A stretch of 64,000 nt of DNA, from contig NZ_JAMBOJ010000003.1 in the NCBI RefSeq assembly GCF_023715565.1, positions 1-64,000 on the forward strand, in the 5' to 3' direction. The position numbers and the translations under genes are program-made. Numbering within the stretch: position 1 is the stretch's first letter; every line of letters starts with the position of its first letter. The notes below the pieces were generated by a model. The model saw only the letters and a program-made list of their open reading frames with translations, did no database searches and had not been told where the DNA came from. Source of the DNA: Cytobacillus firmus (GTDB taxonomy: Bacteria > Bacillota > Bacilli > Bacillales > Cytobacillaceae). Shown here piece by piece: positions 54,695 through 63,953 of the stretch.

Positions 54695-55951
54695 TTATCT
54701 TGGCTGGGCAGCATAGGTTTTCTGGATAAATCTGATTTCCTCAACAAGGACAGGATAAGCGGAAAATCTGTTTTCAAGACCTCCGGCAAATTCCACTAAT
54801 TTATCAAACTCTTTATGAATGATATAGTGATCAAATAGTAATCTCGCAAATGTGTAATAATCAGAGGGCTGCATATTAGGGTTAAGGCACCCAATCATTA
54901 ACATTTCGTAATTATCTTTATCCAGGTTATTCCGGGCCAGCTCAAGCTGTGGTGCAATCAGCTGGAACATCTGATTCTGGAATCCTGCTCTATTTTCCTG
55001 ATCGGAAGCCTCCGCTTTCCCTTCCAAAGCCGTTTCCCGCTCATGTTCATCATCTATTTTGACTTCGGCTTCAGCAGTAGACGCTGCTTCATCAATATAT
55101 AAGGAAGAGTCATTTTTACCTGAATTGAATTCATGTTCTCCAGCCGGATTTACAGATCTGGATTCATCTGAATCGTCAATCTGATTACGACTTTCAAAGT
55201 ATTCTTCAAACACATTACCGGAACCCTTTATCTCATCTTGAACAGCCAGATCTCCTGTTCCATTTATTGCCACATCAGACTGAACAGCATTCTCTATTTC
55301 TTCATTCATCATATCTTCCAGTTCTGCCAGATAATCAATCTCCGGCATGGCTGGATCCAATGTGTTCTCCTCTGTATCTTTTACATCTATTTGCAGAGCA
55401 TGATCCTCATACGCTCCTTCTAACAGCATAATCTCGATTTCATCCAAATTTAGATCATCATGATTATTTTCTTCTTCTGAAGGATCTGCAAAACTAGTTT
55501 CTTTAATTAAGTCAATACGACTATTCGTATCCTCTTCGCTGCTAAAATCTATTAAGTCTAATTCTGCAGGACCTTCTTCTGATTCGGGCTGTACCAGCGT
55601 ACGCAAAACTGGTTTATCAGACTCCTCAGATGTACTTTTTTCATTCAAATTCTCATTTCCATTTACTGGTTCCATCTTGACTGTAGAGAAAGCACCTGTT
55701 TCTTCACCTGTATGAAATAATCCTGTGATTTTATTATTAGCCAGATAGGTACCTGTCAATAAAAGCAGCAAAAGAATAAGTGCTGCCTGCCATTCAGAAA
55801 ACAATTCTTTTGCTGACAGCCCAAACATGCCCAGAAAAATGGTAACCACCATGACATACATTTTTCCTTTATTAGTTAAGCCCGAAGGAATGAAATAAAC
55901 AGCAGGAATAATGAAAACTAACGATGCCAATGCGAAACCAAGGGTGACCAT
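54695..55951 (-). CDS. Unrecognised acidic membrane protein heading the pilus operon
   Basis: I do not recognise this 418-residue protein. The first 75 residues contain three hydrophobic segments (ALASLVFIIPAVYFI, MYVMVVTIFLGMFGL and WQAALILLLLLLTGTYLA). Residues 85-325 are very rich in Glu, Asp, Ser and Asn and are probably disordered. The last 85 residues are helical (QLIAPQLELARNNLDKDNYE then EFDKLVEFAGGLENRFSAYP) and might form a TPR-like domain. AAAGGAACGGTGGA precedes the ATG. As first gene of the operon it could be a scaffold for the inner-membrane pilus machine. Confidence 0.7.
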   Translation of the reverse strand: MVTLGFALASLVFIIPAVYFIPSGLTNKGKMYVMVVTIFLGMFGLSAKELFSEWQAALILLLLLLTGTYLANNKITGLFHTGEETGAFSTVKMEPVNGNENLNEKSTSEESDKPVLRTLVQPESEEGPAELDLIDFSSEEDTNSRIDLIKETSFADPSEEENNHDDLNLDEIEIMLLEGAYEDHALQIDVKDTEENTLDPAMPEIDYLAELEDMMNEEIENAVQSDVAINGTGDLAVQDEIKGSGNVFEEYFESRNQIDDSDESRSVNPAGEHEFNSGKNDSSLYIDEAASTAEAEVKIDDEHERETALEGKAEASDQENRAGFQNQMFQLIAPQLELARNNLDKDNYEMLMIGCLNPNMQPSDYYTFARLLFDHYIIHKEFDKLVEFAGGLENRFSAYPVLVEEIRFIQKTYAAQPR

Positions 55952-56082
55952 TCCACCGTTCCTTTCTTTTTAAGACTTAATACCTAAACTTTTCAAAAAA
56001 TGAATAATTGGACCTATAAATACAAATATTTCTATTAATTATTGTATAATATAAATAGGTATTTTGAAAGAAGGAGTAGGCT

Positions 56083-56595
56083 ATGAAATTAAAAAAAATA
56101 TTTACTAGTTCAAAAGGCTTAACCCTTGTGGAAGTACTTGTTTCTCTAACGATATTAGGGATAGTTCTAATGGGAACCATGAAGTTTTTTTCTCAGGCAT
56201 ACACTTATAACCATATGAATGAAAAGAAAACGGCAGCTGTCAATGTTGCAAGAAATGCTTTAATGCATATTGAGAAAGAAAATTTTATAGAAGTAAGAGA
56301 AAAGTTTAGAAATAATAAAGAGGCTTCCCTGAATCTTTTAATTTGTGATAATGCTTATAAAATATTTTGGAATGGTGAACCTCCTGAACCAAGCTGCAGT
56401 CCAATTATAGTCAATAATATCGGTTACAATGTAACTATTAATTTACCGAAGAACGAAGATGCCAATACAAACGACTCCAAAGGGGAACACTCTTCCTTTT
56501 TTGTGCCCCTGGAAGCGAAAGTTTCATGGGAGATCAACGGAAAAGAAGAAAATACAAAAATAGAAGGAGAAATTAAAAGTGAAGATCTTCGATGA
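56083..56595 (+). CDS. Minor prepilin, PilV/GspI-like
   Basis: A 170-residue prepilin. Leader MKLKKIFTSSKG, then LTLVEVLVSLTILGIVLMGT, with cleavage after Gly12 and Glu at +5. The GLTLVEVLVSLTILGI pattern is that of the GspI/PilV class of minor pilins. The C-terminal part has two Cys (LICDNA and EPSCSP). AAGGAG lies eight bases upstream of the ATG. It is divergent from the main operon. It overlaps the next gene by 17 bp, so the three prepilin genes form one operon. Confidence 0.87.
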   Translation: MKLKKIFTSSKGLTLVEVLVSLTILGIVLMGTMKFFSQAYTYNHMNEKKTAAVNVARNALMHIEKENFIEVREKFRNNKEASLNLLICDNAYKIFWNGEPPEPSCSPIIVNNIGYNVTINLPKNEDANTNDSKGEHSSFFVPLEAKVSWEINGKEENTKIEGEIKSEDLR

Positions 56596-57157
56596 GCGCG
56601 GGGCCACTCTATATGAATTGCTTGCTGTCCTGGTAATCAGCAGCATTATTCTTCCGATTATTTATGGAGTATTCACTTCGGGGTACAAGCTCTACAATAA
56701 GATTGGCATTGAGGGCCAACTTAGGGATGATGCCGACTATGCAGCAACAATGATCATGAACACATTTTATTCTGTTCCTTTTGACTATGTCAGAGAATGC
56801 AGCGAAAAAAATTGCATTGAGCTGGTAAATTCATCAAGTACATCTTTAACTAAACAAGAGAAAGAACAGCAGACTTTTTATACCATAGTTCAAAATGCTG
56901 CGAATGAAGAGGAGCAGGTAATCAGGATTGAAATAACTGATTCTGATAATGACAGCAGACAGAAAGCAATCTCAATTGATAGCGCTGAGATTACTTCTGC
57001 AGCTGATTTCAGCGAATCTGCATTAGAAATCTCTTGTTATGAGTTTATTAATAAAAATGAGGAAGAATGTTCACAGGGGATGATTGATTTAATGCTAAAA
57101 CTCGATCATGAAAGGCTTGAAGAAAAGTTAGAGCTTAATAGTAAGTTTGGATTTTAA
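56579..57157 (+). CDS. Minor prepilin, PilW/GspJ-like
   Basis: A 192-residue prepilin with leader MKIFDERG and mature start ATLYELLAVLVISSIILPII (Glu at +5). An ISSIILPIIYGVFTSGYKLY segment resembles PilW/GspJ. Two Cys pairs are seen (RECSEKNC and SCYEFINKNEEEC). The GTG start lies inside the preceding gene, with GGAG ten bases upstream. The next gene begins 11 bp after its stop. Confidence 0.83.
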   Translation: MKIFDERGATLYELLAVLVISSIILPIIYGVFTSGYKLYNKIGIEGQLRDDADYAATMIMNTFYSVPFDYVRECSEKNCIELVNSSSTSLTKQEKEQQTFYTIVQNAANEEEQVIRIEITDSDNDSRQKAISIDSAEITSAADFSESALEISCYEFINKNEEECSQGMIDLMLKLDHERLEEKLELNSKFGF

Positions 57158-57168
57158 GAGGTGATCAT

Positions 57169-59163
57169 TTGCTGAAAAATGAGCGAGGCAATACCCTTAT
57201 TACTGTTTTATTAATGTCGCTTATATTTACCGTATTGGGAATGAGTATTCTGGCAGCTTCTCTCGGAGGGGCCAAAAGAACAGAAACAAGGGAGAGTGAT
57301 ATCTCCATAACCTATGATTCTGTGAAGGTAATCGATCAAATGACCTCCGAATTGGCCGGAATACTGCGGAACCTTCCTCTTGAAGATTACCGGAGAAAGA
57401 ACACTGAAGGAAAACTTTATGTACAGAGTAAATTTGATATAGACCTGAAGAATAAGCTGAAAGATGATTTAATCGCTCCTTATAGGACAAAGGAAAATAT
57501 AAGCTGTTTGAATATTATTGACCTGTCAGGAAACAGTGCAAGCTTTATCGATTCTTCCGCACCTTGCATTGATGACATATCTGATTATGATACATTCAAT
57601 ATTGAAATGGGAAATGATTTCACAAGAGTATTAGATATTATTATAGTTACTAAAAATCCTGTTGAAACAGAAGGTAAGATTACACGGACTCTCAGAAAGA
57701 GGCTCATCCTGTCTCCCCTTCCTAGTTTTTTGAAATATGCTGCCGGCTCTTTTTCTGATAATAATGGCTCTGGGCTATTTTTAAATGGTTCAGCAAACTT
57801 TTCCGGGAATGTGTATGCTAACCGATTAACAATAAACGAAGATGCTGAATACGAATTGCGTAATGGAACCATAAAGAAACAAGATACGAATATGTCCTCA
57901 ATTAATGGAGATTTATATAGTTCAACAGCGAACCTTCTTCCGCTGCTCAAAGAAAAATATTTCTATAAAGACCATGTACCAGAGCTTAAGCATGACAGCC
58001 AGTTTATTAATATCGATTTTGAAAAAACGATGAATGAAGAAGCCAATGAATTGCTATCATCGAATGGGATTCCTGCTTTCAGAACTGGAAATGGACGTAC
58101 GTTTTCAGAAGAAATAAGGTCCGGAATTCTTTCTTCTTTCGCTATAAATATTGTGATTGCGGAACAAGTCAAAAAGCAATCCGGTCTTCCCGAAATTTTG
58201 CAGGAAATAGTCAATAATAATGAAGCGGATTTTAAAAGTTATCTTATAAACAAACTAGAAGATGCTTCCATGCTAAACGGCCTAATTCATGGAGATGTGG
58301 TGATTATGGCAGAGGAAACTTCTCTTGAATTGAATGAAAAGCTGATTGTTGATGGCGACCTTTATCTCGTGAATTTTGAGGATTTAACAATAAATGAAGA
58401 TATATTAGTAACAGGGAGAACTCACCTTGTCAATTTTAACGGCAAGCTTGAGATCAATGATGATCTTCTTTCGGCGAAGGATATAATTATAGAGTCCTAT
58501 GCTCATAATAATGGCGCACTTTCCAGTAAAGGCATTAAGGTCAAAGGGAATCTATTGTCAGGCAAAAACACAGCTATTAATGCTCTTAATACTTCGATTG
58601 AAATCACGGGAACCATAATCTCCAATGAATCATTTACAATAAATGGGGATGAAACCGGTGAGCCTTCAGAAAATGATCAGGTAATCTTTGATTCGGTTGT
58701 GTATGCAGGCAAGCGTGCAAATATATCGAATGTAAATATTTTAGGGTCGGAAAATAACACAAAACAGCTTGTTCTGATGGCTAAAGATGATCTGCTGCTC
58801 ACACGCATAAATGAATTCGGCAATTTCGATCCTGATGAAGAGGATGGAATGCCATATATTCCTGAAGATGAAATAATAAAACCTTTAAAAGGATTTTTCT
58901 ATACAGAAAAAGATGCAGAATTATATGGGGTAGGTTCGCTGTTTTATATCAATGGAGGCATTTTTGCTAAAGAAAAGCTGATAATTAACGCTATTCGCGG
59001 TGAAGCAGACTCCATCGAAAATCTTCCATCGAAATCATCACAGCTGGATAAGTATTCCCGTTTTATAGTGAACTACGATCAAAATGTACTTTTGCAGCGA
59101 ATAGATACTCTTCCAATTGTACAACATCTTCAAATATTTTCTGATGAACTATTAATAGAATGA
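57169..59163 (+). CDS. Very large PilX/GspK-like prepilin with beta-helix-like body
   Basis: A 664-residue protein with leader MLKNERG and mature start NTLITVLLMSLIFTVLGMSI. It has Thr instead of Glu at +5, as in GspK/PilX-type proteins that cap pilus tips. Residues 205-250 and 360-600 consist of short hydrophobic strands with turns (GDLYLVNFEDLTINEDILVT and GRTHLVNFNGKLEINDDLLS), like bactofilin or right-handed beta-helix folds. The TTG start has GAGGTGA three bases upstream. It is the last of three prepilin genes and ends in a terminator shared with the convergent VWA gene. Confidence 0.78.
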   Translation: MLKNERGNTLITVLLMSLIFTVLGMSILAASLGGAKRTETRESDISITYDSVKVIDQMTSELAGILRNLPLEDYRRKNTEGKLYVQSKFDIDLKNKLKDDLIAPYRTKENISCLNIIDLSGNSASFIDSSAPCIDDISDYDTFNIEMGNDFTRVLDIIIVTKNPVETEGKITRTLRKRLILSPLPSFLKYAAGSFSDNNGSGLFLNGSANFSGNVYANRLTINEDAEYELRNGTIKKQDTNMSSINGDLYSSTANLLPLLKEKYFYKDHVPELKHDSQFINIDFEKTMNEEANELLSSNGIPAFRTGNGRTFSEEIRSGILSSFAINIVIAEQVKKQSGLPEILQEIVNNNEADFKSYLINKLEDASMLNGLIHGDVVIMAEETSLELNEKLIVDGDLYLVNFEDLTINEDILVTGRTHLVNFNGKLEINDDLLSAKDIIIESYAHNNGALSSKGIKVKGNLLSGKNTAINALNTSIEITGTIISNESFTINGDETGEPSENDQVIFDSVVYAGKRANISNVNILGSENNTKQLVLMAKDDLLLTRINEFGNFDPDEEDGMPYIPEDEIIKPLKGFFYTEKDAELYGVGSLFYINGGIFAKEKLIINAIRGEADSIENLPSKSSQLDKYSRFIVNYDQNVLLQRIDTLPIVQHLQIFSDELLIE

Positions 59164-59193
59164 GAAAAAGGTGCTGACATGAGCACCTTTTTC
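59164..59193 (+). terminator. Bidirectional terminator between PilX-like and VWA genes
   Basis: GAAAAAGGTGCT and AGCACCTTTTTC form a perfect 12-bp stem with a 6-nt loop. T runs occur on both strands. Confidence 0.92.
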
Positions 59194-59195
59194 TT

Positions 59196-62063
59196 TTACC
59201 ATTTACCCTCTCCAGAAGGACCATCATCAGTTTGTTCATCCTCATTCACTACTTCAAATAGAGCTGAGGCTTTCGGCTGCTTTCCGTTTTTTTGTTTTTT
59301 TGCAGCTGCCGTTACCCTAGAGTATCCTATTTCCATACCCTCAATGTACCAATCAGATCCGTTTTGAACTGCTCGGACTTTATCAGGCATCTCAGAGAGT
59401 AATTCAACAATTTCCTGATCTGTGGCATTAAAAGGATTGAAGATCAGCAGTCCTTTTAATGCCATCCTGTCTCCCTTGGCAATTTTATATACGGCTTTAT
59501 TAAACTTTATTTCATCTAAAGCAATATAAGGATCGGTTACCATCACTTTAATTTTCTGTTCAATATTTGAGCCGTCCCTGGTTCTGACAATTAAATACGT
59601 TTCACCCGCAGATTTTCCAAAAACTGAATAACTATCTGTTAACGCAGCTATAGAGGTATCTTCAATGAGCACCTCGAGTTCTTTATTGGATGCATCTGCT
59701 GGCGAGGTTTCCACTATAAAGGATATTGACTTTTCAACATTAACTTCAATTGGATCTGGAGCTACAGATATGCTTTCAATTCTTTTATTGACTGTAATTG
59801 TCTTTGAGATTCCATTTCCAATCGTGAATCCTCCAGTTGCTATAACCTTAATTGTATATGTTCCTGGAGCATCTATAAGTACACTATCATTAGCGTCAAA
59901 AGACTTCCATTCCTCTTTCTTTCCGTCTATCTCAACTTCGTAGTAATAAGTTACATCTTTACCTGCAACCAGTTTACTTAAGTTGAAGGATATCGGTTCG
60001 TATACAACATCCAAATGGGACAGGACCTTTCCTGTAACCTGGCCTTTCATCTCAAAATCTGGTTCAAAATAAAGCATTGCACTACTATCATCGCTGTATT
60101 CAATTTTAAGGCCCGATACTTGAGTTTCTGAAAGAAAATACAAATTCTTTGCAGGTTTATTCTTCAGACCATAATTATTCGGAAACTCCGTCTGGGTTAG
60201 TTTTCTGCCGTTATTATTTAAATCAATTTTGGAGATAATGCCTGACGCATCTCCGTCATAAGCAATATTGTTAAAACTATATAATCTCACCTTTGCATCA
60301 ATTACTTGGCTGGAAGCAGCTATGCTGGTTGATTGAGGCTTATCCGGGAATCTGCTGTCAGTGTAAAACACTTGTGCACGCGGCATTGTTAGTCCATAGA
60401 AAGCTCTATCGGCTTTTAAGGCTATTTTTGCAGATAGATGATCCGGGATGAAAGCACCATTGTTATAGCTGGTTTGCTGATTTACCAAAGTAAGGACTGC
60501 ATGCCTTTGACCATTAATTATTTCTTCTTTAACAGAAGGATCTGCAATGAGAATCCCATCTGGAAGAGGCTGTTTAATCACCACATTTCTGAGGCTGCCT
60601 TCCACTCTGCTATCCGGAATACCTGTCGGCTCCAAATTATACTTAATATTAAACTGGTTTGATTTTGTATTTGAATTCATTTCCTTGATTAAGTCACGTA
60701 AATCATTTTGCCCTTTTTCCAACAGCATGGTTCCTTTAAATGATGCCGGGGCATCATCTTTCACTTCAATTTGCAGTTCAGGATGGACTAATACTTGTTC
60801 TTTATTATTCAAATCCTTGTATTTTAACTTTATATTCTCTTTAAAAAGATACTTTCCCTCTTGCGCAAAATTTAGTGGAATACTGAAATCCAATTCGCTA
60901 ATTATTTCTTTCCCAATATCATATTTGAAATTGACCTGTTTGGTTATAATGTTATTTTCAGTTAAAATGGCATTCGAGCCTTCCGCCAAAGAAACCTTTC
61001 CATTAAAGAGATTTAAATCAATTTGTATCTCTGCAGTAATTGAAGGTTTCAGAACACTGCTTGAAATTCGTTCAAGTATATCCCCAATATTTCCTGTGCC
61101 TGCCTGAATGGCTGTTTCTCCAGTATAGTCGGACATCTCGTTCAGGAAATTCATATCGATATCATTATCACTGCCAAATCCGATTGAATATAGCTTTATA
61201 TTACTAGCAGTAAGTTTTTTTACTTCATCAATAATAGCTTTTCTAATAGAGGTTTGAGTCGATGCATAGTTTTCACTATTATCTTTCACAGTATAACTCC
61301 GATTATTATTATCTAGAAAATATTCATCGGCCAAGTATTGATAAGGGATATAAGGATAAAAGGTCCCATTTTTTGAATAGCCTTTCGTTAGAAGTTCTTC
61401 GATATAAGTTACCTCTTCTGTTACTTTATTTGTCTCGCAAAATATTAAGAAACAGGATTTTTTATTAAAAGTTCTTATTTGTTTATTCTTAGAATATGTA
61501 GGCACACCATCAGTCAGGAAGATAATATTATTATTCGCATTCCCGCCTTTTAAAAGCTCTTCCGCTTTTTTTATCGGGTCCTTATAATTTGTTCCATTGA
61601 TTGCTGACAGAATCTTGACTTTTTCTTTTATCATTCCAAGATCATTTAGTGCATTTCCAGTTGGATAAAAGAATCCCTCTTGCTCGCTGATTTTTTTATT
61701 GAAGGGGATTAGATAGTATCGGTCTTTGGAATTTGCAGTCTCTAAAAAATGGTCGAGAGCATTTTTCATTGCGGCTTTAGCGCTGTCAAGTTTACCGGCA
61801 TCATTCATTGAACCGGAAATATCCATAATAAAGACAATATCCATTGGTTCTCTATTACTATCTGACGCAGTTCCGCTTTGCTTTACTCTGAAGTCAAGAT
61901 TAGCTGCTGCCGGCTTGCCGGCAGGTTTAACGATTATATTCTGGGATGGCTGAACGGTGAAGTTTAACTTGGCATTATTCAATTTAGATGCCATTGAAGG
62001 TTGTATAGATAGGGAGCATATAATAAGAGCGGTTAGTAAACTAAACAGCATTTTCTTTGCCAT
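59196..62063 (-). CDS. Secreted VWA-domain protein, candidate pilus-tip adhesin
   Basis: A 955-residue exported protein. A signal peptide (1-25, cut near PSMAS) precedes a von Willebrand factor A domain (about 73-340) with a complete MIDAS: DISGS at 81-85, Thr158 and Asp185 in FLTDGVPT. Cys204 and Cys209 could form a small disulfide. Beta-rich regions follow, including a DUF11-like segment and a BIG2-like domain near 775-850 (ISVAPDPIEVNVEKSISFIV). There is no LPXTG, membrane anchor or prepilin motif. Gram-negative PilY1 also joins a VWA domain to beta structure at the pilus tip. GGAGGG precedes the ATG. Confidence 0.82.
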   Translation of the reverse strand: MAKKMLFSLLTALIICSLSIQPSMASKLNNAKLNFTVQPSQNIIVKPAGKPAAANLDFRVKQSGTASDSNREPMDIVFIMDISGSMNDAGKLDSAKAAMKNALDHFLETANSKDRYYLIPFNKKISEQEGFFYPTGNALNDLGMIKEKVKILSAINGTNYKDPIKKAEELLKGGNANNNIIFLTDGVPTYSKNKQIRTFNKKSCFLIFCETNKVTEEVTYIEELLTKGYSKNGTFYPYIPYQYLADEYFLDNNNRSYTVKDNSENYASTQTSIRKAIIDEVKKLTASNIKLYSIGFGSDNDIDMNFLNEMSDYTGETAIQAGTGNIGDILERISSSVLKPSITAEIQIDLNLFNGKVSLAEGSNAILTENNIITKQVNFKYDIGKEIISELDFSIPLNFAQEGKYLFKENIKLKYKDLNNKEQVLVHPELQIEVKDDAPASFKGTMLLEKGQNDLRDLIKEMNSNTKSNQFNIKYNLEPTGIPDSRVEGSLRNVVIKQPLPDGILIADPSVKEEIINGQRHAVLTLVNQQTSYNNGAFIPDHLSAKIALKADRAFYGLTMPRAQVFYTDSRFPDKPQSTSIAASSQVIDAKVRLYSFNNIAYDGDASGIISKIDLNNNGRKLTQTEFPNNYGLKNKPAKNLYFLSETQVSGLKIEYSDDSSAMLYFEPDFEMKGQVTGKVLSHLDVVYEPISFNLSKLVAGKDVTYYYEVEIDGKKEEWKSFDANDSVLIDAPGTYTIKVIATGGFTIGNGISKTITVNKRIESISVAPDPIEVNVEKSISFIVETSPADASNKELEVLIEDTSIAALTDSYSVFGKSAGETYLIVRTRDGSNIEQKIKVMVTDPYIALDEIKFNKAVYKIAKGDRMALKGLLIFNPFNATDQEIVELLSEMPDKVRAVQNGSDWYIEGMEIGYSRVTAAAKKQKNGKQPKASALFEVVNEDEQTDDGPSGEGKW

Positions 62064-62104
62064 TATAGTTAATCCCTCCTTTACCAGTATTATGCATTAC
62101 CTCA

Positions 62105-62110
62105 ATTATA
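62105..62110 (-). promoter_or_regulatory. Likely -10 box for the VWA gene
   Basis: TATAAT on the reverse strand lies about 40 bp upstream of the VWA ATG. No good -35 element is visible 16-18 bp away, so the gene may need an activator. Confidence 0.4.
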
Positions 62111-62169
62111 CCAATTTACCTATAAAAACTATATATTTAATAGGTCTAAAGTTTTGTTTTTTAATAAAA

Positions 62170-62196
62170 AAATCCTTTTGGTATTCAAAAGGATTT
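62170..62196 (-). terminator. Terminator of the GGDEF gene
   Basis: AAATCCTTTTG and CAAAAGGATTT form a perfect 11-bp stem, with a T run after it on the reverse strand. Confidence 0.88.
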
Positions 62197-63836
62197 CACT
62201 TAACATATTCCGCAACCTTATTCCTCCCAGCCTGCTTAGCTCCAACATATAACGCTCTGTCTGCATGGCGTATGAGGGCCAGAGAATCATCGGCATCTTC
62301 TGGTGCAGCAGCTACTCCAATAGAAGCGGTAATATAAACTTTTGTACTGCAGCTTCTTCCATCGATGGTCTGTTTGAGTATGAAAGGCCGATTGGCAATG
62401 ATCTGTCTGATAAGCTCAGCCCAGCCTATTGCATCTTCCTTGCTGGTATCAGGCATTAGGACAATAAATTCCTCGCCGCCATATCGGGCAGCAATTCCAG
62501 CCGTATCAATCAGATTTATCAGCCGATCAGCCAGTTCGCAGAGGATTTCATTTCCGCTCTGATGTCCATACGTATCGTTCACTTTTTTAAAATGATCGAT
62601 ATCGAGTATGATGAGCGAGAGGAGATGCCTTGAACCGTTTTGCAATCTGCTGAATTCTTCATTCAGTTTCTCTTCTATATAGCGGTAATTAAATAGTTTC
62701 GTTAGCGCACAGCGCTCGCTTTTAGCTTTTGTTTCTTCATAGTGCCTGGCATTCTCAATGGCTATTGCAAAATGCGAACATAATATATCGACAATCATAA
62801 GCTGTGACTTTTCATATGCACTCTTTTTCGTGGATGAAAGCAGCAGAATCCCCAATATTTCATTACTTCGGACTATTGGAACACAAATGATGCTCTCCGC
62901 ATCTTCCGGTAAAAATTCCTTAGCAATGTTTTTCCATTTCTTTTTCGAATGAAAAAGAACCGATTTTCTGGTCGCTAAAACTAATCCGCTGATTCCCTCA
63001 TTTTTATTTGTTGGTATAAGATCATTAGGCTTAATCAGTTCATGCTCTTTACGGTAAAGGGAGTGAAGTTCACCATTGTCTTTGATATCAAGGATATAAG
63101 CATAATCAACAGGAACCATTTCGCTCAATTTCAAAATAAAAAGCTCCATAACCTCATTAACATCAAGGTGCTCGGCCATTTTATGACTAATTTCTGAGGC
63201 TTTTTGAAGGTAATCAATCACCTTCTCACTGGAGTAATAAAGATGAAGTATAATTGAGAGACTTACAAATGGCACACCTACAATCAGGAGTGCTAGAATT
63301 CCTACTTCAGCATAAAGAATGTAAAGGATAAGGCCAATCGGGAATGTTATGAGTGAAGTGACGGTTTCCCAAATCAGGTCTTTTTCCAGAAAGGAGACTC
63401 TCCTGCCGTACAATGCAGCCTGTATTACACTGATTAATATCTGATTTAGTGTAAAGTGAATGACCGGATAGGCGGCCGCAACCCAGAAATACTGGGGTTC
63501 AGCAATCAAATCTATGCCTGTTTTGCCTCCCATTGCAAAATAAGCCAGCCCGCTAAATAAAGAGACCGTAAAGAATAAAAGTGAGTTAAGCGGCAGACGG
63601 AACATCTGGTCTTTTTGTACTTTAAGCCTTATGAGAAGTACCAGGACACCCACCTGAACCATAATGATTTCAGCAAGAAGACCAAAGGTTAAAAATACAA
63701 CCCATTGAATCAAAAAAATTGGTGTATTATTGACAACCATCGGCATGGAAGAAACGAGAAACATTAAAATAAAAAACGCAAACAAACTGATTCCCTGACC
63801 TGAAAGGTCGGGAGGGTAAAAATGATAGGTTAGCAT
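62196..63836 (-). CDS. Membrane GAF-GGDEF protein, probable diguanylate cyclase
   Basis: Six or seven transmembrane segments form a sensory N-terminus (residues 15-205). They are followed by a GAF domain (about 215-360) and a GGDEF domain (375-546) with signature RYGGEEF (GGEEF at 453-457) and LIILDIDHFKKVNDTYGHQSG. The active-site residues are intact, so it should make c-di-GMP. No RxxD inhibitory site stands before the signature. The ATG at 63836 lacks a ribosome binding site. The frame stays open to ATA 63902, six bases after GGAGGAGGGGG, adding 22 residues with another hydrophobic helix. Confidence 0.88.
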   Translation of the reverse strand: MLTYHFYPPDLSGQGISLFAFFILMFLVSSMPMVVNNTPIFLIQWVVFLTFGLLAEIIMVQVGVLVLLIRLKVQKDQMFRLPLNSLLFFTVSLFSGLAYFAMGGKTGIDLIAEPQYFWVAAAYPVIHFTLNQILISVIQAALYGRRVSFLEKDLIWETVTSLITFPIGLILYILYAEVGILALLIVGVPFVSLSIILHLYYSSEKVIDYLQKASEISHKMAEHLDVNEVMELFILKLSEMVPVDYAYILDIKDNGELHSLYRKEHELIKPNDLIPTNKNEGISGLVLATRKSVLFHSKKKWKNIAKEFLPEDAESIICVPIVRSNEILGILLLSSTKKSAYEKSQLMIVDILCSHFAIAIENARHYEETKAKSERCALTKLFNYRYIEEKLNEEFSRLQNGSRHLLSLIILDIDHFKKVNDTYGHQSGNEILCELADRLINLIDTAGIAARYGGEEFIVLMPDTSKEDAIGWAELIRQIIANRPFILKQTIDGRSCSTKVYITASIGVAAAPEDADDSLALIRHADRALYVGAKQAGRNKVAEYVK

Positions 63837-63953
63837 GAAACCTGCGGGAAATAACCATATCCATAATAACCATATTGTTTTTTTGGCTCGTGAACTAACT
63901 ATCTTTTTCCCCCTCCTCCAATTTAATTAGGAAAATAGTCTGATATTAGAAAT

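Noticed and set aside
62064-62160. Possible c-di-GMP riboswitch upstream of the VWA gene
   Set aside because: The region is AT-rich and lacks the conserved GEMM motifs. The same is true of 55952-56082 upstream of the pilus operons.
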